A DNA stretch of 64,000 bases from Rhodopseudomonas sp. BR0M22 (GTDB lineage: Bacteria > Pseudomonadota > Alphaproteobacteria > Rhizobiales > Xanthobacteraceae): assembly GCF_010907035.1 (NCBI RefSeq), contig NZ_QUMK01000027.1, forward strand, positions 1 to 64,000. The letters are read 5' to 3'. Both the position numbers and the translations under genes were made by a program. Every line of letters begins with the position of its first letter. The first letter of the stretch is position 1. Below, in pieces: positions 46,590 through 55,743 of the stretch. The notes under the pieces were generated by a model. That model had not been told where the DNA came from. It searched no databases and was given only the letters and a program-made list of their open reading frames with translations.

Positions 46590-47483
46590 TTAAATTTCCG
46601 TAGGAGACAAAGCGGCTCCGGTCGCGGCCTGCGGCGGCGCGGCGGTCAGGCTGACCTGACGCATTGCCAGTAGTTCGGCGAAGCGATCCGAGCCCAGATA
46701 GGCGTATTCGCGCTCGCGCTGATCGGTAAACGGGTCGAGCGCGATCAGCGTTTCGTCGACGATCCCCGGATGACACATCACCAAGCCGCCGTCCGACAGG
46801 CCATCGAGGAACGACCCCATCAGTTTGTCGAAGTCGGTCTCGCGCAGGAAATCGTAGGCGCCGGCGAAGCTCGGATTGTAGCCGATCCCGGCGGCCCGCG
46901 CGCGCGCGCGGAAGGTCGCGCTGAGCGCGTCGAGCAGCAGCGGCTTCGGATTGCCGAGCCGCCGCGCCAGCGGCACGCTGCGCCCGCACTGCCGCACCCA
47001 GGCTTGCGGCGCCAGCGCCTTCACCGCACCGAGAAACGCGTCGCGCACCTGCGGAAACAACTGCACATGCTGGTGGCCGTCGACGTAGTCGGGCGTGCGG
47101 CCGAACCGTTCGGTGAAGGCTTCGATCTGTGCGCTCAGTTCGGTGGCTATCACTTGGCGGTCGTGCCGGCGCAGCAGCGCACCGCGCAGCTTACGCCCGA
47201 GCGGCAGAAACTGGCCGCCGTGTAGCGGTTGATAGTGCATCGTCAGCGGCGCGAACGGCGCAGTCAGCGTCGCATGCAGTCCGATCGCGGCGTTGGGATT
47301 GGCCGCAGCCGCGTTCATCAGCGCGACGGCGTCGTCGCGACTGATCGCGGGGCCGACCATCATCACCGAGGTGGCGTTGATGCGGCCGCGTTCGATCAGA
47401 TCGCAGATCGCGCGGTTGACCCCGGGGCTGATGCCGTAATCGTCGGCGACCAGCCAGATCCGGCGCTGGGCAGTTTCGCTCAT
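46590..47483 (-). CDS. ChbG/HpnK (YdjC) family sugar deacetylase
   Basis: 297 residues. The N-terminal motif WLVADDYGISPGVNRAI carries the metal-binding Asp pair and YVDGHQHVQLFP the His cluster of YdjC deacetylases; MCHPGIVDE supplies a further ligand. These enzymes remove acetyl groups from N-acetylated hexosamines. It overlaps the upstream GT2 gene by 4 bp (ATGA), so the two products probably act in one pathway, as in the Francisella FlmF2/NaxD lipid-linked galactosamine system. HpnK-type hopanoid function is a weaker alternative, because no other hpn gene is present. Confidence 0.85.
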   Translation of the reverse strand: MSETAQRRIWLVADDYGISPGVNRAICDLIERGRINATSVMMVGPAISRDDAVALMNAAAANPNAAIGLHATLTAPFAPLTMHYQPLHGGQFLPLGRKLRGALLRRHDRQVIATELSAQIEAFTERFGRTPDYVDGHQHVQLFPQVRDAFLGAVKALAPQAWVRQCGRSVPLARRLGNPKPLLLDALSATFRARARAAGIGYNPSFAGAYDFLRETDFDKLMGSFLDGLSDGGLVMCHPGIVDETLIALDPFTDQREREYAYLGSDRFAELLAMRQVSLTAAPPQAATGAALSPTEI

Positions 47484-48526
47484 TCGGCCGCGGACCGCTT
47501 CGCCGGATCGGCGCCGGCATCGGGCTCGGCCTGCTTCACGGTGTGCTCGGCGACGAAGTAGATCGGCCGCGCCTTCATCTCGGACAGGATCTTGCCGATG
47601 TACTCGCCGACGATGCCGATCATCAGAAGCTGCACGCCGCCGATCGTCATCATCCCGACGATGATCGACGGATAGCCGGGCACCGATTTTCCATCGATCC
47701 AGGTCTCCCAGAGGATCGACAGCCCGAATAGGAAGGCGCTGATCGCCAGTGCGACGCCGAGCAGGCTGGCGATCCGCAGCGGTGCCACCGAGAACGAGGT
47801 CAGTCCCTCGATCGACAGTCCGATCAGCCGCGCGGTGGAGAAGGTGCTGAAGCCGTGCGCGCGCGGCTCGGGTTCGTAATCGACCCGCTTCTGCCGGAAC
47901 CCGATCCAGCTCGCCAGCCCCTTGAAGAAGCGGTTGCGTTCGGGGAGCTGCCGCAGCGCCTGCGCGGCGCGCGGCGACAGCAGACGGAAGTCGCCGGCGT
48001 CTTCCGGGATCTTTTGCCGCGCGCCCCAATTGATCAGCGCGTAGAATCCGCGCACCGCGGTGCGGCGCAGCGCCGGTTCGTTGTCGCGATGCGCCTTGGC
48101 GGTGTAGACGACATCGTAGCCGTCGTCGATCCAATGCGCCACCAGCGTCTCGACCAGTTCGGGGGCGTGCTGGCCGTCGCCGTCCATGAACAGCACGGCG
48201 CCGCGGCGGGCGTGGTCGAGCCCGGCCATCAGCGCGGCTTCCTTGCCGAAATTGCGCGACAGCGACACCACCTGGACGTCGAGCATGGTGGCCGGAAGAG
48301 TGCGGGCGACGCTCAGAGTCGAGTCGGCGCTGCCGTCGTCGACATACACCACCTCGCAGGCGAGGCCGTAGCGCTGCCGCAGCGTGGCGGCGAGCGTGAT
48401 CAGCCGGCCGTGCAGCGCCTGCAGCCCGCCCGCCTCGTTGTAGGCAGGAACCACGATGGACAGGCCTTGCGCCGCAGCGGCTCCCGCTTCGGTGGACAGA
48501 CCCGAGACGTCACTCCCAAGCATCAT
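47480..48526 (-). CDS. GT2 glycosyltransferase, DPM1/ArnC/GtrB type with two C-terminal spans
   Basis: 348 residues from the ATG at 48526 (an ATG 20 codons earlier is possible). The catalytic half has SIVVPAYNEAGGLQAL, VVYVDDGSADST, RNFGKEAALMAGLDHA and MDGDGQHAPE; the C-terminal half has two membrane helices (IASLLGVALAISAFLFGLSIL and IIVGMMTIGGVQLLMIGIVGEYIGK). This layout transfers a sugar to undecaprenyl phosphate on the cytoplasmic face. Translational coupling to the deacetylase suggests an N-acetylhexosamine as sugar. Confidence 0.9.
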   Translation of the reverse strand: MMLGSDVSGLSTEAGAAAAQGLSIVVPAYNEAGGLQALHGRLITLAATLRQRYGLACEVVYVDDGSADSTLSVARTLPATMLDVQVVSLSRNFGKEAALMAGLDHARRGAVLFMDGDGQHAPELVETLVAHWIDDGYDVVYTAKAHRDNEPALRRTAVRGFYALINWGARQKIPEDAGDFRLLSPRAAQALRQLPERNRFFKGLASWIGFRQKRVDYEPEPRAHGFSTFSTARLIGLSIEGLTSFSVAPLRIASLLGVALAISAFLFGLSILWETWIDGKSVPGYPSIIVGMMTIGGVQLLMIGIVGEYIGKILSEMKARPIYFVAEHTVKQAEPDAGADPAKRSAAE

Positions 48527-48619
48527 CGATCGCTTTCGGCCCGCACGCGCCTTGTTTGTCTGCTGCTGATTATATGGTGGTTCCACGCGCCGACGCCACC
48601 ATGGCGCGGCGCGCCGGTC

Positions 48620-49597
48620 TTATGGCTGCAGGAACGCTGCAAGCTTGCTGAACAGCGGATTTTCCTTGTCGAACACGTAGTCCAGCGCAGCCACCGACAC
48701 GGTGTCTGCGCCATGCTGCCGCAGGAAGCTGCCCAGCGCGTAGATCTGCGCCGGCGGACAGTGCAGCGTCAGCATCCCGGACGAGGTCGGGCCGCCGAAC
48801 GGCGACACCACGCCGAACCGGCTGTGCGCTTCGGCCAGCAACGCGTCGTTGCAGCCTTTGAAGCGGGTGCGGACTTCCTTGTACTTGCCGGCGCGGGCAC
48901 GCGAAGCGATGTGATCGAGGATGACGCGCGCGGTTTCGCGGTTCGCCTCGCTCCAGTCGGCTTCGCGCGAGGCCACGAGATTGGCTTGGCTGCGCAGTAT
49001 CACGCCGTCGTCGAGCACCTTCAGGCCGTTGGCGGCGAGGGTCGCCCCGGTGGTGGTGATATCGACGATCATCTCGGCGGTGCCGACCGCAGGCGCGCCC
49101 TCGGTGGCACCGGCGCTTTCGACGATGCGGTAGTCGACGACGTTGTGGGCCGCGAAGAAGCCGCGCGTCAGATTGATGTATTTGGTGGCGACCCGCATCC
49201 GCCGGTTGTGCTGGGCGCGGAAGCCGGTGGTGACGTCGTCGAGGTCGGCCATGGTGCGGACGTCGATCCACGCCTGCGGCACCGCGACCACCACATTGGC
49301 GTAGCCGAAGCCGAGGCCGTCGATCAGCAGGACCCGCTTGTCGGCATCGGTGATGCTCTCGCGGACCAGATCTTCGCCGGTGACGCCGAAATGCACCGAG
49401 CCGCGGGCGAGATTGGCGGCGATCTCGCTGGCCGAGAGATACGCGACCTCGACATTGTCGAGGCCCGCGATGGTGCCGCGATAATCGCGCGCGCCGCCGG
49501 ACTTGCTCAGCGCCAGCCCGGCACGGGCGAAGAACGCTTCGGCATTTTCCTGCAGGCGGCCCTTGGACGGGACCGCCAGAACGAACGGCGCGCTCAT
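48620..49597 (-). CDS. hisG: ATP phosphoribosyltransferase HisG (long-type length)
   Basis: 325 residues, first enzyme of histidine synthesis. Catalytic-domain motifs: [31 protein letters not shown], and the PRPP loop [19 protein letters not shown]. After residue 240 it continues for about 85 residues with [16 protein letters not shown] and [18 protein letters not shown], which resembles the regulatory C-terminal domain of long HisG. Yet hisZ, the partner of short HisG, overlaps its start by 4 bp. Identity is secure; the regulatory class is unclear. Confidence 0.95.
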   Translation of the reverse strand: MSAPFVLAVPSKGRLQENAEAFFARAGLALSKSGGARDYRGTIAGLDNVEVAYLSASEIAANLARGSVHFGVTGEDLVRESITDADKRVLLIDGLGFGYANVVVAVPQAWIDVRTMADLDDVTTGFRAQHNRRMRVATKYINLTRGFFAAHNVVDYRIVESAGATEGAPAVGTAEMIVDITTTGATLAANGLKVLDDGVILRSQANLVASREADWSEANRETARVILDHIASRARAGKYKEVRTRFKGCNDALLAEAHSRFGVVSPFGGPTSSGMLTLHCPPAQIYALGSFLRQHGADTVSVAALDYVFDKENPLFSKLAAFLQP

Positions 49598-50742
49598 GCG
49601 GCACCTCCGGCGCTGGTCTGTTTCATCGCCTCGATCCAGATCGAGAAGCCGACCGCGGGGATCGGCGAGGCGGCGCCGAGCTGGCTCATCAGCCCGTCAT
49701 AGCGGCCGCCCGCGACCAGCGGTTCGTCGCCGTTGCCGGCGCGGTGCACCTCGAATTCGAAGCCGGTGTAGTAATCGACGCCGCGGCCGAAGGCGGTGGA
49801 GAACCGGACCTTGCCGAGGTCGATGCCGCGGTCGGCCATGAAGCCGATCCGCGCTTCGAACTGATCGATCGCGGAATCGATCGCCAGCTTGGCGTCGGCG
49901 GCGAGCGCGCGCAGCGCCTTCAGCGCCTCGTTCGGGGCGCCGCTGATAGCCAGGAATCGCTTGATCTTGTCGAGCGCGTCGCGCGGCAGCGCGCCGCCCT
50001 TCAAGGTCGATTGTTCGAGGAAGCGGTCGGCGATCTCGGCGACCGAGCGGCCTCCGAGGGTGGTTGCGCCGGCGATCGACATCAGGTCGGTGACCAGCGC
50101 CAGCGCCGCCTTGCGGTCGGAGCCGGCGAGCGCGGCGAGCACGCCCTCGTATTCGTTGCTGGTCGAGGGCGCGAGCGTCAGCCGCTCCAGATCCTGCGCC
50201 AGGCTGGCCTTGCGATGGAAGTCCTTCATCAGCCTGCGCCGCCACACCGGCATCAGGTCGAGCGCGTCGATCAGCGCCGCGAACAATGCGACGTCGCCGG
50301 TCCGGACATCGACCTCACCGGCGCCGAGCGCGACGGTGGCGCCGAGCGCCAGCGCCAGCATTTCGGCATCGGCCGCGGCGCGGTCCTGCCGGCCGAACAG
50401 CTCGATCCCGGCCTGCATGAACTCACTCGGCTTGCCGCCGCGCTGGCGGAACACCGGCCCGAGATAGCAGAAGCCGAGCGGTTGCCCGGCGGCCTGTGAC
50501 GCGAGGTAGTCGCGTGCCACCGGGATCGTCAGATCGGGGCGCAGGCACAGCTCCTCGCCACTGGCGTCGGTGGTCAGGTAGAGGCTCTTGCGGATGTCCT
50601 CGCCCGACAGGTCGAGGAACGGTTCGGCGGGCTGCAGGATCGGCGGCGTGGCCTGGGCATAGCCGGCCTCGGCGAAGGATTGCAGCAGCGCCTCCGCCCA
50701 CGCGGCGGATCCGGTCGCGCGAGCGGCGGCGGTCTTGGTCAT
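49594..50742 (-). CDS. hisZ: ATP phosphoribosyltransferase regulatory subunit HisZ
   Basis: 382 residues, a class II aminoacyl-tRNA synthetase-like (HisRS-like) fold with [13 protein letters not shown] and the motif-3-like [14 protein letters not shown]. It lacks the tRNA-binding part and serves as allosteric subunit for HisG. Its stop overlaps the hisG start (ATGA). Confidence 0.93.
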   Translation of the reverse strand: MTKTAAARATGSAAWAEALLQSFAEAGYAQATPPILQPAEPFLDLSGEDIRKSLYLTTDASGEELCLRPDLTIPVARDYLASQAAGQPLGFCYLGPVFRQRGGKPSEFMQAGIELFGRQDRAAADAEMLALALGATVALGAGEVDVRTGDVALFAALIDALDLMPVWRRRLMKDFHRKASLAQDLERLTLAPSTSNEYEGVLAALAGSDRKAALALVTDLMSIAGATTLGGRSVAEIADRFLEQSTLKGGALPRDALDKIKRFLAISGAPNEALKALRALAADAKLAIDSAIDQFEARIGFMADRGIDLGKVRFSTAFGRGVDYYTGFEFEVHRAGNGDEPLVAGGRYDGLMSQLGAASPIPAVGFSIWIEAMKQTSAGGAA

Positions 50743-50884
50743 GATCGGTCAGTCCTGCGGTCCCGGGCAGGGAGGTGGAACAGAAAACGTTGGTCGGCGC
50801 AGCCCTTAACACGGGTGGATGACAGATTCGACCGTCATCCGCCGGGGCGCCGGCGAGGCGGGGGTGCCAATGGTCGAATATTAC

Positions 50885-51640
50885 CTAATTACCTTTCCAG
50901 TCCCCCATCACCGCTTGAACCAGGGTTAGCGCGGCGACTGCTGCGGTGTCGGCCCGCATGATCCGCGGGCCGAGGGCTAGGCGCAGGATGTTGGGCTGTT
51001 TCAGAAGCAGGGCGCGCTCTTCGGTGGAAAACCCGCCCTCGGGCCCGACCAGCAGGTCGACGCCCTTGGCCGCCGCATCCTGCGCGGCCCGCAGCGCCGC
51101 GACCGGATCGGCGATTTCGGCGTCCTCGTCACAGAATACCAGCAGACGTTCGCCGCCGGCACGGCCGGCCAGGAACCGGTCCAGCCCGATCGGCTCGCCG
51201 ACCTCGGCGAGGCTGAGAATGCCGCATTGCTCGGCGGCCTCGACGACGTTGGCGCGCATCCGGTCGGTGTTGAGGCGGTGCACCTGGGTGTGCTGGGTGA
51301 GCACCGGCTGCAGCCGGCCGGCGCCCATTTCCACTGCCTTCTGAGCCATATAGTCGAGCCGGGCATGTTTCAGCGGGGCGAACACATAGGCAACGTCCGG
51401 CAACCGATCCTGCGGCCGGGTCTGGTCTGCCACCTCGAGCGCCTCGGGCCGCTTGCGACCGAGGATGGTGGCGCGCCACTCGCCGTCGCGGCCATTGAAT
51501 GCCAGCACCGCGGCACCGGCGCCGAGCCGCAGCACGTTGCCGAGGTAATTGCCCTGGTCGCGATCGAGCGGCACCTGCGTACCGGACGCGAGGGCGGCAT
51601 CGACGAAAAGGCGGGGGCTGCGGAAGTCGTATCGGCTCAT
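50885..51640 (-). CDS. rsmE: 16S rRNA m3U1498 methyltransferase RsmE
   Basis: 251 residues. PUA-like N-terminus (RLFVDAAL) and a SPOUT knot with LLVGPEGGFSTEE and LALGPRIMRADTAAVAAL, the SAM-binding signature of RsmE. It methylates uridine 1498 in the 30S decoding site. It is 142 bp downstream of nothing else on this strand; single gene. Confidence 0.95.
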   Translation of the reverse strand: MSRYDFRSPRLFVDAALASGTQVPLDRDQGNYLGNVLRLGAGAAVLAFNGRDGEWRATILGRKRPEALEVADQTRPQDRLPDVAYVFAPLKHARLDYMAQKAVEMGAGRLQPVLTQHTQVHRLNTDRMRANVVEAAEQCGILSLAEVGEPIGLDRFLAGRAGGERLLVFCDEDAEIADPVAALRAAQDAAAKGVDLLVGPEGGFSTEERALLLKQPNILRLALGPRIMRADTAAVAALTLVQAVMGDWKGN

Positions 51641-51833
51641 GGACTGGCTCTCACGCGCCGCTTCTAGCTCAATTTTTCAAGAATATCAGCCGCCTGTGGG
51701 GCGAAGCGCCGCGCTGCCGCCCTAATCGGCGGGTTGTTAAGGGCGATCCGGAATCGTACAAGGCCCGCATGTCTGTCTTTTCGACGTGCTATTGGGCCAA
51801 CGGGGACCATCGAACCTTGCCGGAGGAGCAGCC

Positions 51834-52538
51834 TTGATCATCCGACATTTGATCGTGCCAGCAGTTGCCGCCGCTTTCGCTTTCGAAGCCGTGCCGTCGC
51901 TGGCCCAGAGCGCGTTTCCCGCGCCGTTGCCGAACCAGTCGGCGGCATCGCCGTTTCCGGCGCCGCTGCCCAACCAGTCGGCGGCCGGCACCGTGAACGA
52001 TCCGGCTTTTCCCCCGGTCAATGGTTCGGGCGGCGCGTTCCCGTCCGGCGGGGCGGCCCCGCTCGCCGGTGGTGGTGGTGGGTTCGGCCCGCCGCCTGGT
52101 GCTGCGCCGATGGGACAGCAGGCCGGTGGCGAAGCCTGCATGAACGACTTCCTCAAGCTGCGGAAGGAAGCCGAAAAGCGCGGTCAGGCGATTCAGGCCG
52201 CCGGCAAACGCAAGGCGCCTGCGGCCGAGGCGTGCAAGCTGATCGGCGCGTTCTCCAATTCCGAAGCGGCGATGATCAAATACGTCGTCGGCAACGCCAA
52301 GCGCTGCGGCATCCCGGGTGAGATCGCCGAGCAGCTCAAGACCGGCCACAAGAAGACCGAGCAGATGCAGAAGCAGGTCTGCAACATTGCCGAGCAGCAG
52401 CAACAGCGCGGCCCGGCCGGACCGAGCTTCGCCGACGTGCTCGGCTCGTCGACCGCTGCGCCGGAGGCCAACACCTCGGCCAAGAAGTTCGGCGGCACCA
52501 CCTTCGATACGCTCAACGGCAACGTGCTGTCGCGATGA
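51834..52538 (+). CDS. Secreted Ala/Pro/Gly-rich protein of unknown function
   Basis: 234 residues. No ATG gives a good start; the TTG at 51834 has GGAGGAG 5 bp upstream and opens directly into a signal peptide (IIRHLIVPAVAAAFAFEAVPSLAQ). A tandem repeat of FPAPLPNQSAA follows, then a Gly-rich segment and a helical C-terminal domain with three Cys (GEACMNDF, AEACKLIG, AKRCGIPG) plus QKQVCNIA, a four-Cys helical pattern. Its stop overlaps the ubiA start (ATGA). Conserved-looking but I recognise no family. Confidence 0.7.
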   Translation: MIIRHLIVPAVAAAFAFEAVPSLAQSAFPAPLPNQSAASPFPAPLPNQSAAGTVNDPAFPPVNGSGGAFPSGGAAPLAGGGGGFGPPPGAAPMGQQAGGEACMNDFLKLRKEAEKRGQAIQAAGKRKAPAAEACKLIGAFSNSEAAMIKYVVGNAKRCGIPGEIAEQLKTGHKKTEQMQKQVCNIAEQQQQRGPAGPSFADVLGSSTAAPEANTSAKKFGGTTFDTLNGNVLSR

Positions 52539-53485
52539 GCGGAATTCCGGCCAGCGGCGCGGCCGGGCGGGTCGCCGATTCCACGGGCAACTGGGTCGAC
52601 AACCACGCGCCGCTGTGGACGCGGCCTTATCTGAGGCTGGCGCGGTTCGATCGTCCGATCGGCTCCTGGCTGCTGCTGATGCCCTGCCTGTGGTCGGCGG
52701 CGCTCGCCGCCGGCATGGCCCACGACCTCAGCCGCCTGCCGCTGTTCTGCGCGTTGTTCTTCATCGGCTCGTTCGTGATGCGCGGCGCCGGCTGCACCTG
52801 GAACGACATCACCGACCGCGATCTCGACGACAAGGTCGAGCGTACCCGGTCGCGGCCGATCCCGGCCGGGCAGGTCACCGCCAAGCAGGCCGCCGTGTTC
52901 ATGGTGCTGCTGTGCCTGATCGGCCTCGTGGTGCTGCTGCAATTCAACAGGTTCGCGATTCTCACCGGCATCGCGTCGCTGATCATCGTGGCGGCCTATC
53001 CGTTCATGAAGCGGATCACCTACTGGCCGCAATTCGTGCTCGGCCTCGCGTTCTCATGGGGCGCGCTGATGGGCTTTGCCGGCACGTTCGAGCGGCTCGA
53101 TCCGGTGGCGTTCGTGCTCTACGCCGGATCGATCGCGTGGGTGATCGGCTACGATACGGTGTATGCGCATCAGGACGCCGAAGACGATCTGATGGTCGGA
53201 ATCAAGTCGACCGCGCTGCTGTTCGGTGAAAACACCAAGCTGGCGCTGGTGCTGCTGTTCGGCCTTGCGGTGAGTCTGATCGGCGTGGCGCTGAAGCTGG
53301 CCGATGCCGGCTGGTTCGCCTGGATCGGCCTCGCCGCCTTCGCGGCGCATCTGGTGCAGCAGATCGTGCGGCTCGACATCCACGACAGCCCGATGTGCCT
53401 GAAGCTGTTCAAGTCGAACCGCGATGCCGGCCTGCTGCTGTTCGGCGGTCTGGTGGCCGACGCGGTCTCGCGCAGTATGGCGTGA
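52535..53485 (+). CDS. ubiA: 4-hydroxybenzoate polyprenyltransferase UbiA
   Basis: 316 residues, about eight to nine membrane spans. The two Asp-rich motifs that bind Mg-prenyl diphosphate are NDITDRDLDDKVERTRSRP and YDTVYAHQDAEDD. It attaches the polyprenyl tail to 4-hydroxybenzoate in ubiquinone synthesis. Start codon overlaps the preceding gene by 4 bp. Confidence 0.95.
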   Translation: MSGIPASGAAGRVADSTGNWVDNHAPLWTRPYLRLARFDRPIGSWLLLMPCLWSAALAAGMAHDLSRLPLFCALFFIGSFVMRGAGCTWNDITDRDLDDKVERTRSRPIPAGQVTAKQAAVFMVLLCLIGLVVLLQFNRFAILTGIASLIIVAAYPFMKRITYWPQFVLGLAFSWGALMGFAGTFERLDPVAFVLYAGSIAWVIGYDTVYAHQDAEDDLMVGIKSTALLFGENTKLALVLLFGLAVSLIGVALKLADAGWFAWIGLAAFAAHLVQQIVRLDIHDSPMCLKLFKSNRDAGLLLFGGLVADAVSRSMA

Positions 53486-53521
53486 GGCCGGGCGAGGCCC
53501 GGCTCTCTCATCCAATCGTGA

Positions 53522-54046
53522 TTAGTTGCGCGCGATGATCTCACGTTCGCCGGCGAAGCTCTTCGGTGTGTCGAGCAGGCGACCGACGCGCCGGCGCGTC
53601 AGAAACCGCGGGCGCCGCTTGCTGATCACATGACAGCGGCGGCGGCGCTGGGCCGGCTCGCGCTGCTTGTCTTCGGGAAGCTGCGGCAATCCGAAGATCT
53701 CGCTCCACAGTGCCCACATCCGGTCGATCTCCTCGGCATCGTCGCTGATCCCGAGCGGGATCGACAGCGACGGATCGCGGTGCACCAGCATCAGCATGCG
53801 GCCGTCGTCCAGACCCCGGCAGCCGATGCCGCGGAAGTCGCTGACGCTGACGTTCACCGCCATTCGCATGCCGGCGACCGCGCGGCGTAGCACCACCCGC
53901 TCGCGATGTAGTTCGACTTGCCGGATGCCACCGTCGGCGCGCACATCGTGTGCGTCGAAGCGGATCGGCAGTGAGAGAGGGTCGAGCCGCAAGTTGCGGC
54001 TCGACCCGGCGAGGTTGGCCCCGCCTGTTGCTGTTTGACGCCTCAC
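53522..54046 (-). CDS. DUF6101 family protein
   Basis: 174 residues, hydrophilic and Arg-rich. The start (MRRQTATGGANLAGSSRNLRLDP) and middle (VELHRERVVLRRAVAGMRMAVNVSVSDFRGI) match, from memory, the DUF6101 family restricted to Bradyrhizobiaceae-type genomes. The C-terminal 45 residues are strongly basic (RRRRCHVISKRRPRFLTRRR). Function unknown. Convergent with ubiA, 36 bp apart. Confidence 0.75.
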   Translation of the reverse strand: MRRQTATGGANLAGSSRNLRLDPLSLPIRFDAHDVRADGGIRQVELHRERVVLRRAVAGMRMAVNVSVSDFRGIGCRGLDDGRMLMLVHRDPSLSIPLGISDDAEEIDRMWALWSEIFGLPQLPEDKQREPAQRRRRCHVISKRRPRFLTRRRVGRLLDTPKSFAGEREIIARN

Positions 54047-54166
54047 GGCTTTGATCTCCCCGCCGGAATTATGTTCCCGGTCGATGCGAGAGAGCTTGCC
54101 AGAGCCCGGTCCGAATTCGCTTAATAAGGCTGGTTAATCGAAACTGACCCCGGCTCCTTCGCGGCT

Positions 54167-54209
54167 CATGATTGACAGAACCTTGGCCGACATGATTGAC
54201 GCAATCTTG
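54167..54209. repeat. Tandem 19-nt direct repeat upstream of pmbA
   Basis: CATGATTGACAGAACCTTG (54167-54185) and CATGATTGACGCAATCTTG (54191-54209) match at 16 of 19 positions with a 24-bp period. It lies in the 299-bp gap before pmbA, which otherwise holds no gene I can support. It could be a double regulator site. Confidence 0.45.
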
Positions 54210-54345
54210 CACTCGGCTGCGAAATTGATTTGTTCCGGTGTGGTGCAAAGTGCTTGAAGTCCGCGCCGAACAAGCACATCTGTGATGTTCGTAGCGAAGA
54301 TCGCTGCCCCCCGCGTCGTTACTTCCAGCCTTAGGAATTGTATTT

Positions 54346-55743
54346 GTGAACTCTTCACCAAGTGCACGCTCGCCGGCTTCGCCCCCTGTGGATTCCGCTT
54401 TGTTCGATCAGTCGGCACTGAGCGATCTGGCACAGCGTCTGGTCGAGGCGGCGCGGCGCGCCGGCGCCGATCAGGCCGACGCGGTGGCGGTGCGCGGCGT
54501 GTCGCACGGCGTCGAAGTGCGCGACGGGCGGATGCAGGAATCCGAACGCTCCGAAGGCGACGATGTCGGGCTGCGGGTGATCGTCGGTCGCCGTCAGGCG
54601 GTGGTGTCGACCAACGACATCGGCGGCGATGCGGTCGCCAAACTGGCCGAGCGGGCGGTGGCGATGGCCCGCGTGGCGCCGGACGACAAATATGTCGGTT
54701 TGGCCGATCCGGAATTGCTTGCCCGTGATTTTCCGAATCTCGATCTACTCGATCCGCAGGCCCCGTCGACGGCCGAGCTGGAGCGTCGTGCCCGCGCTGC
54801 CGAGGCGGCGGCGCTCCAGGTTCCTGGCATTTCTAAATCGGGTGGCGCTTCGGCCTCGTCGGGGATCGGCGGCATGGTGCTGGTGACGTCCACCGGCTTC
54901 CACGGTGCGTTCCTGCGCTCCAGCCAGAGCATCTCGATGACCGCGATTGCGGGCGATGGCACCGGCATGGAGCGGGACTACGAATATACGACGGCGCCGC
55001 ACGCCGCCGACCTGATGTCGCCCGAGGAGGTCGGCCGTGTCGCCGGCGAGCGCACCGCGGCGAGGGTGGGGCCGCGAAAGGTTGAAACCTGCAAGGTGCC
55101 GGTGGTGTTCGATCCGCGCGTCGCCGGCTCGCTGGTCGGCCATCTGGTCGGGGCCGCCAATGGCGCTTCGATCGCGCGCAAGACCTCGTTCCTCAAGGAT
55201 CGTCTCGGCCAGAAGCTTTTCAAGGACGGCATCCGCATCGTCGACGATCCGCTGCGCAAACGCGGGCTGCGTTCGCAGGCGTTCGACGCCGAAGGCGTGG
55301 CGGTCAAGCCGCTGTCGATCGTCGACGACGGCGTGCTGACCTCGTGGCTGCTGGATTGCGCCACGGCGCGCGAGCTCGGTCTGACGACCACGGGGCATGC
55401 GCATCGCGGCGTGTCGTCGTCGCCGTCGCCGGGACCTTACAACCTGCATCTCGAAGCCGGTCCGCTCAGCCCGACCGAGCTGATGGCCGACATCAAGCAG
55501 GGCTTCTACGTCACCGACCTGATCGGTTCCGGCGTCAACGGCGTGACCGGCGACTACAGCCGCGGCGCCGCCGGGTTCTGGATCGAAAACGGTGAACGAA
55601 CCTACGCGGTGAGCGAAGTCACCATCGCGGGACACCTGCTCGACATGTACAAGACGCTGACGCCGGCCAGCGACCTGACCTTCCGCTACGGCGTCAACGC
55701 GCCGACACTGCGGATCGAGGGGCTGACGATTGCCGGACGCTAG
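54346..55743 (+). CDS. pmbA: PmbA/TldE metallopeptidase-complex subunit
   Basis: 465 residues, GTG start. Typical PmbA segments: GVSHGVEVRDGRMQESERSEGDDVGLRVIVG at the N-terminus and QGFYVTDLIGSGVNGVTGDYSRGAAGFWIENGE at the C-terminus. It lacks the HExxxH zinc site, which belongs to TldD, so it is the non-catalytic half of TldD/E. That complex trims peptides and some modified-peptide precursors. tldD is not in the window. Overlaps the next gene by 14 bp. Confidence 0.94.
   Translation: MNSSPSARSPASPPVDSALFDQSALSDLAQRLVEAARRAGADQADAVAVRGVSHGVEVRDGRMQESERSEGDDVGLRVIVGRRQAVVSTNDIGGDAVAKLAERAVAMARVAPDDKYVGLADPELLARDFPNLDLLDPQAPSTAELERRARAAEAAALQVPGISKSGGASASSGIGGMVLVTSTGFHGAFLRSSQSISMTAIAGDGTGMERDYEYTTAPHAADLMSPEEVGRVAGERTAARVGPRKVETCKVPVVFDPRVAGSLVGHLVGAANGASIARKTSFLKDRLGQKLFKDGIRIVDDPLRKRGLRSQAFDAEGVAVKPLSIVDDGVLTSWLLDCATARELGLTTTGHAHRGVSSSPSPGPYNLHLEAGPLSPTELMADIKQGFYVTDLIGSGVNGVTGDYSRGAAGFWIENGERTYAVSEVTIAGHLLDMYKTLTPASDLTFRYGVNAPTLRIEGLTIAGR

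Noticed and set aside
54134..54433. 99-codon minus-strand frame upstream of pmbA
   Set aside because: It overlaps the pmbA start, has no ribosome site, and its repeat-like SIM/SIMS segment is just the tandem DNA repeat read in reverse.
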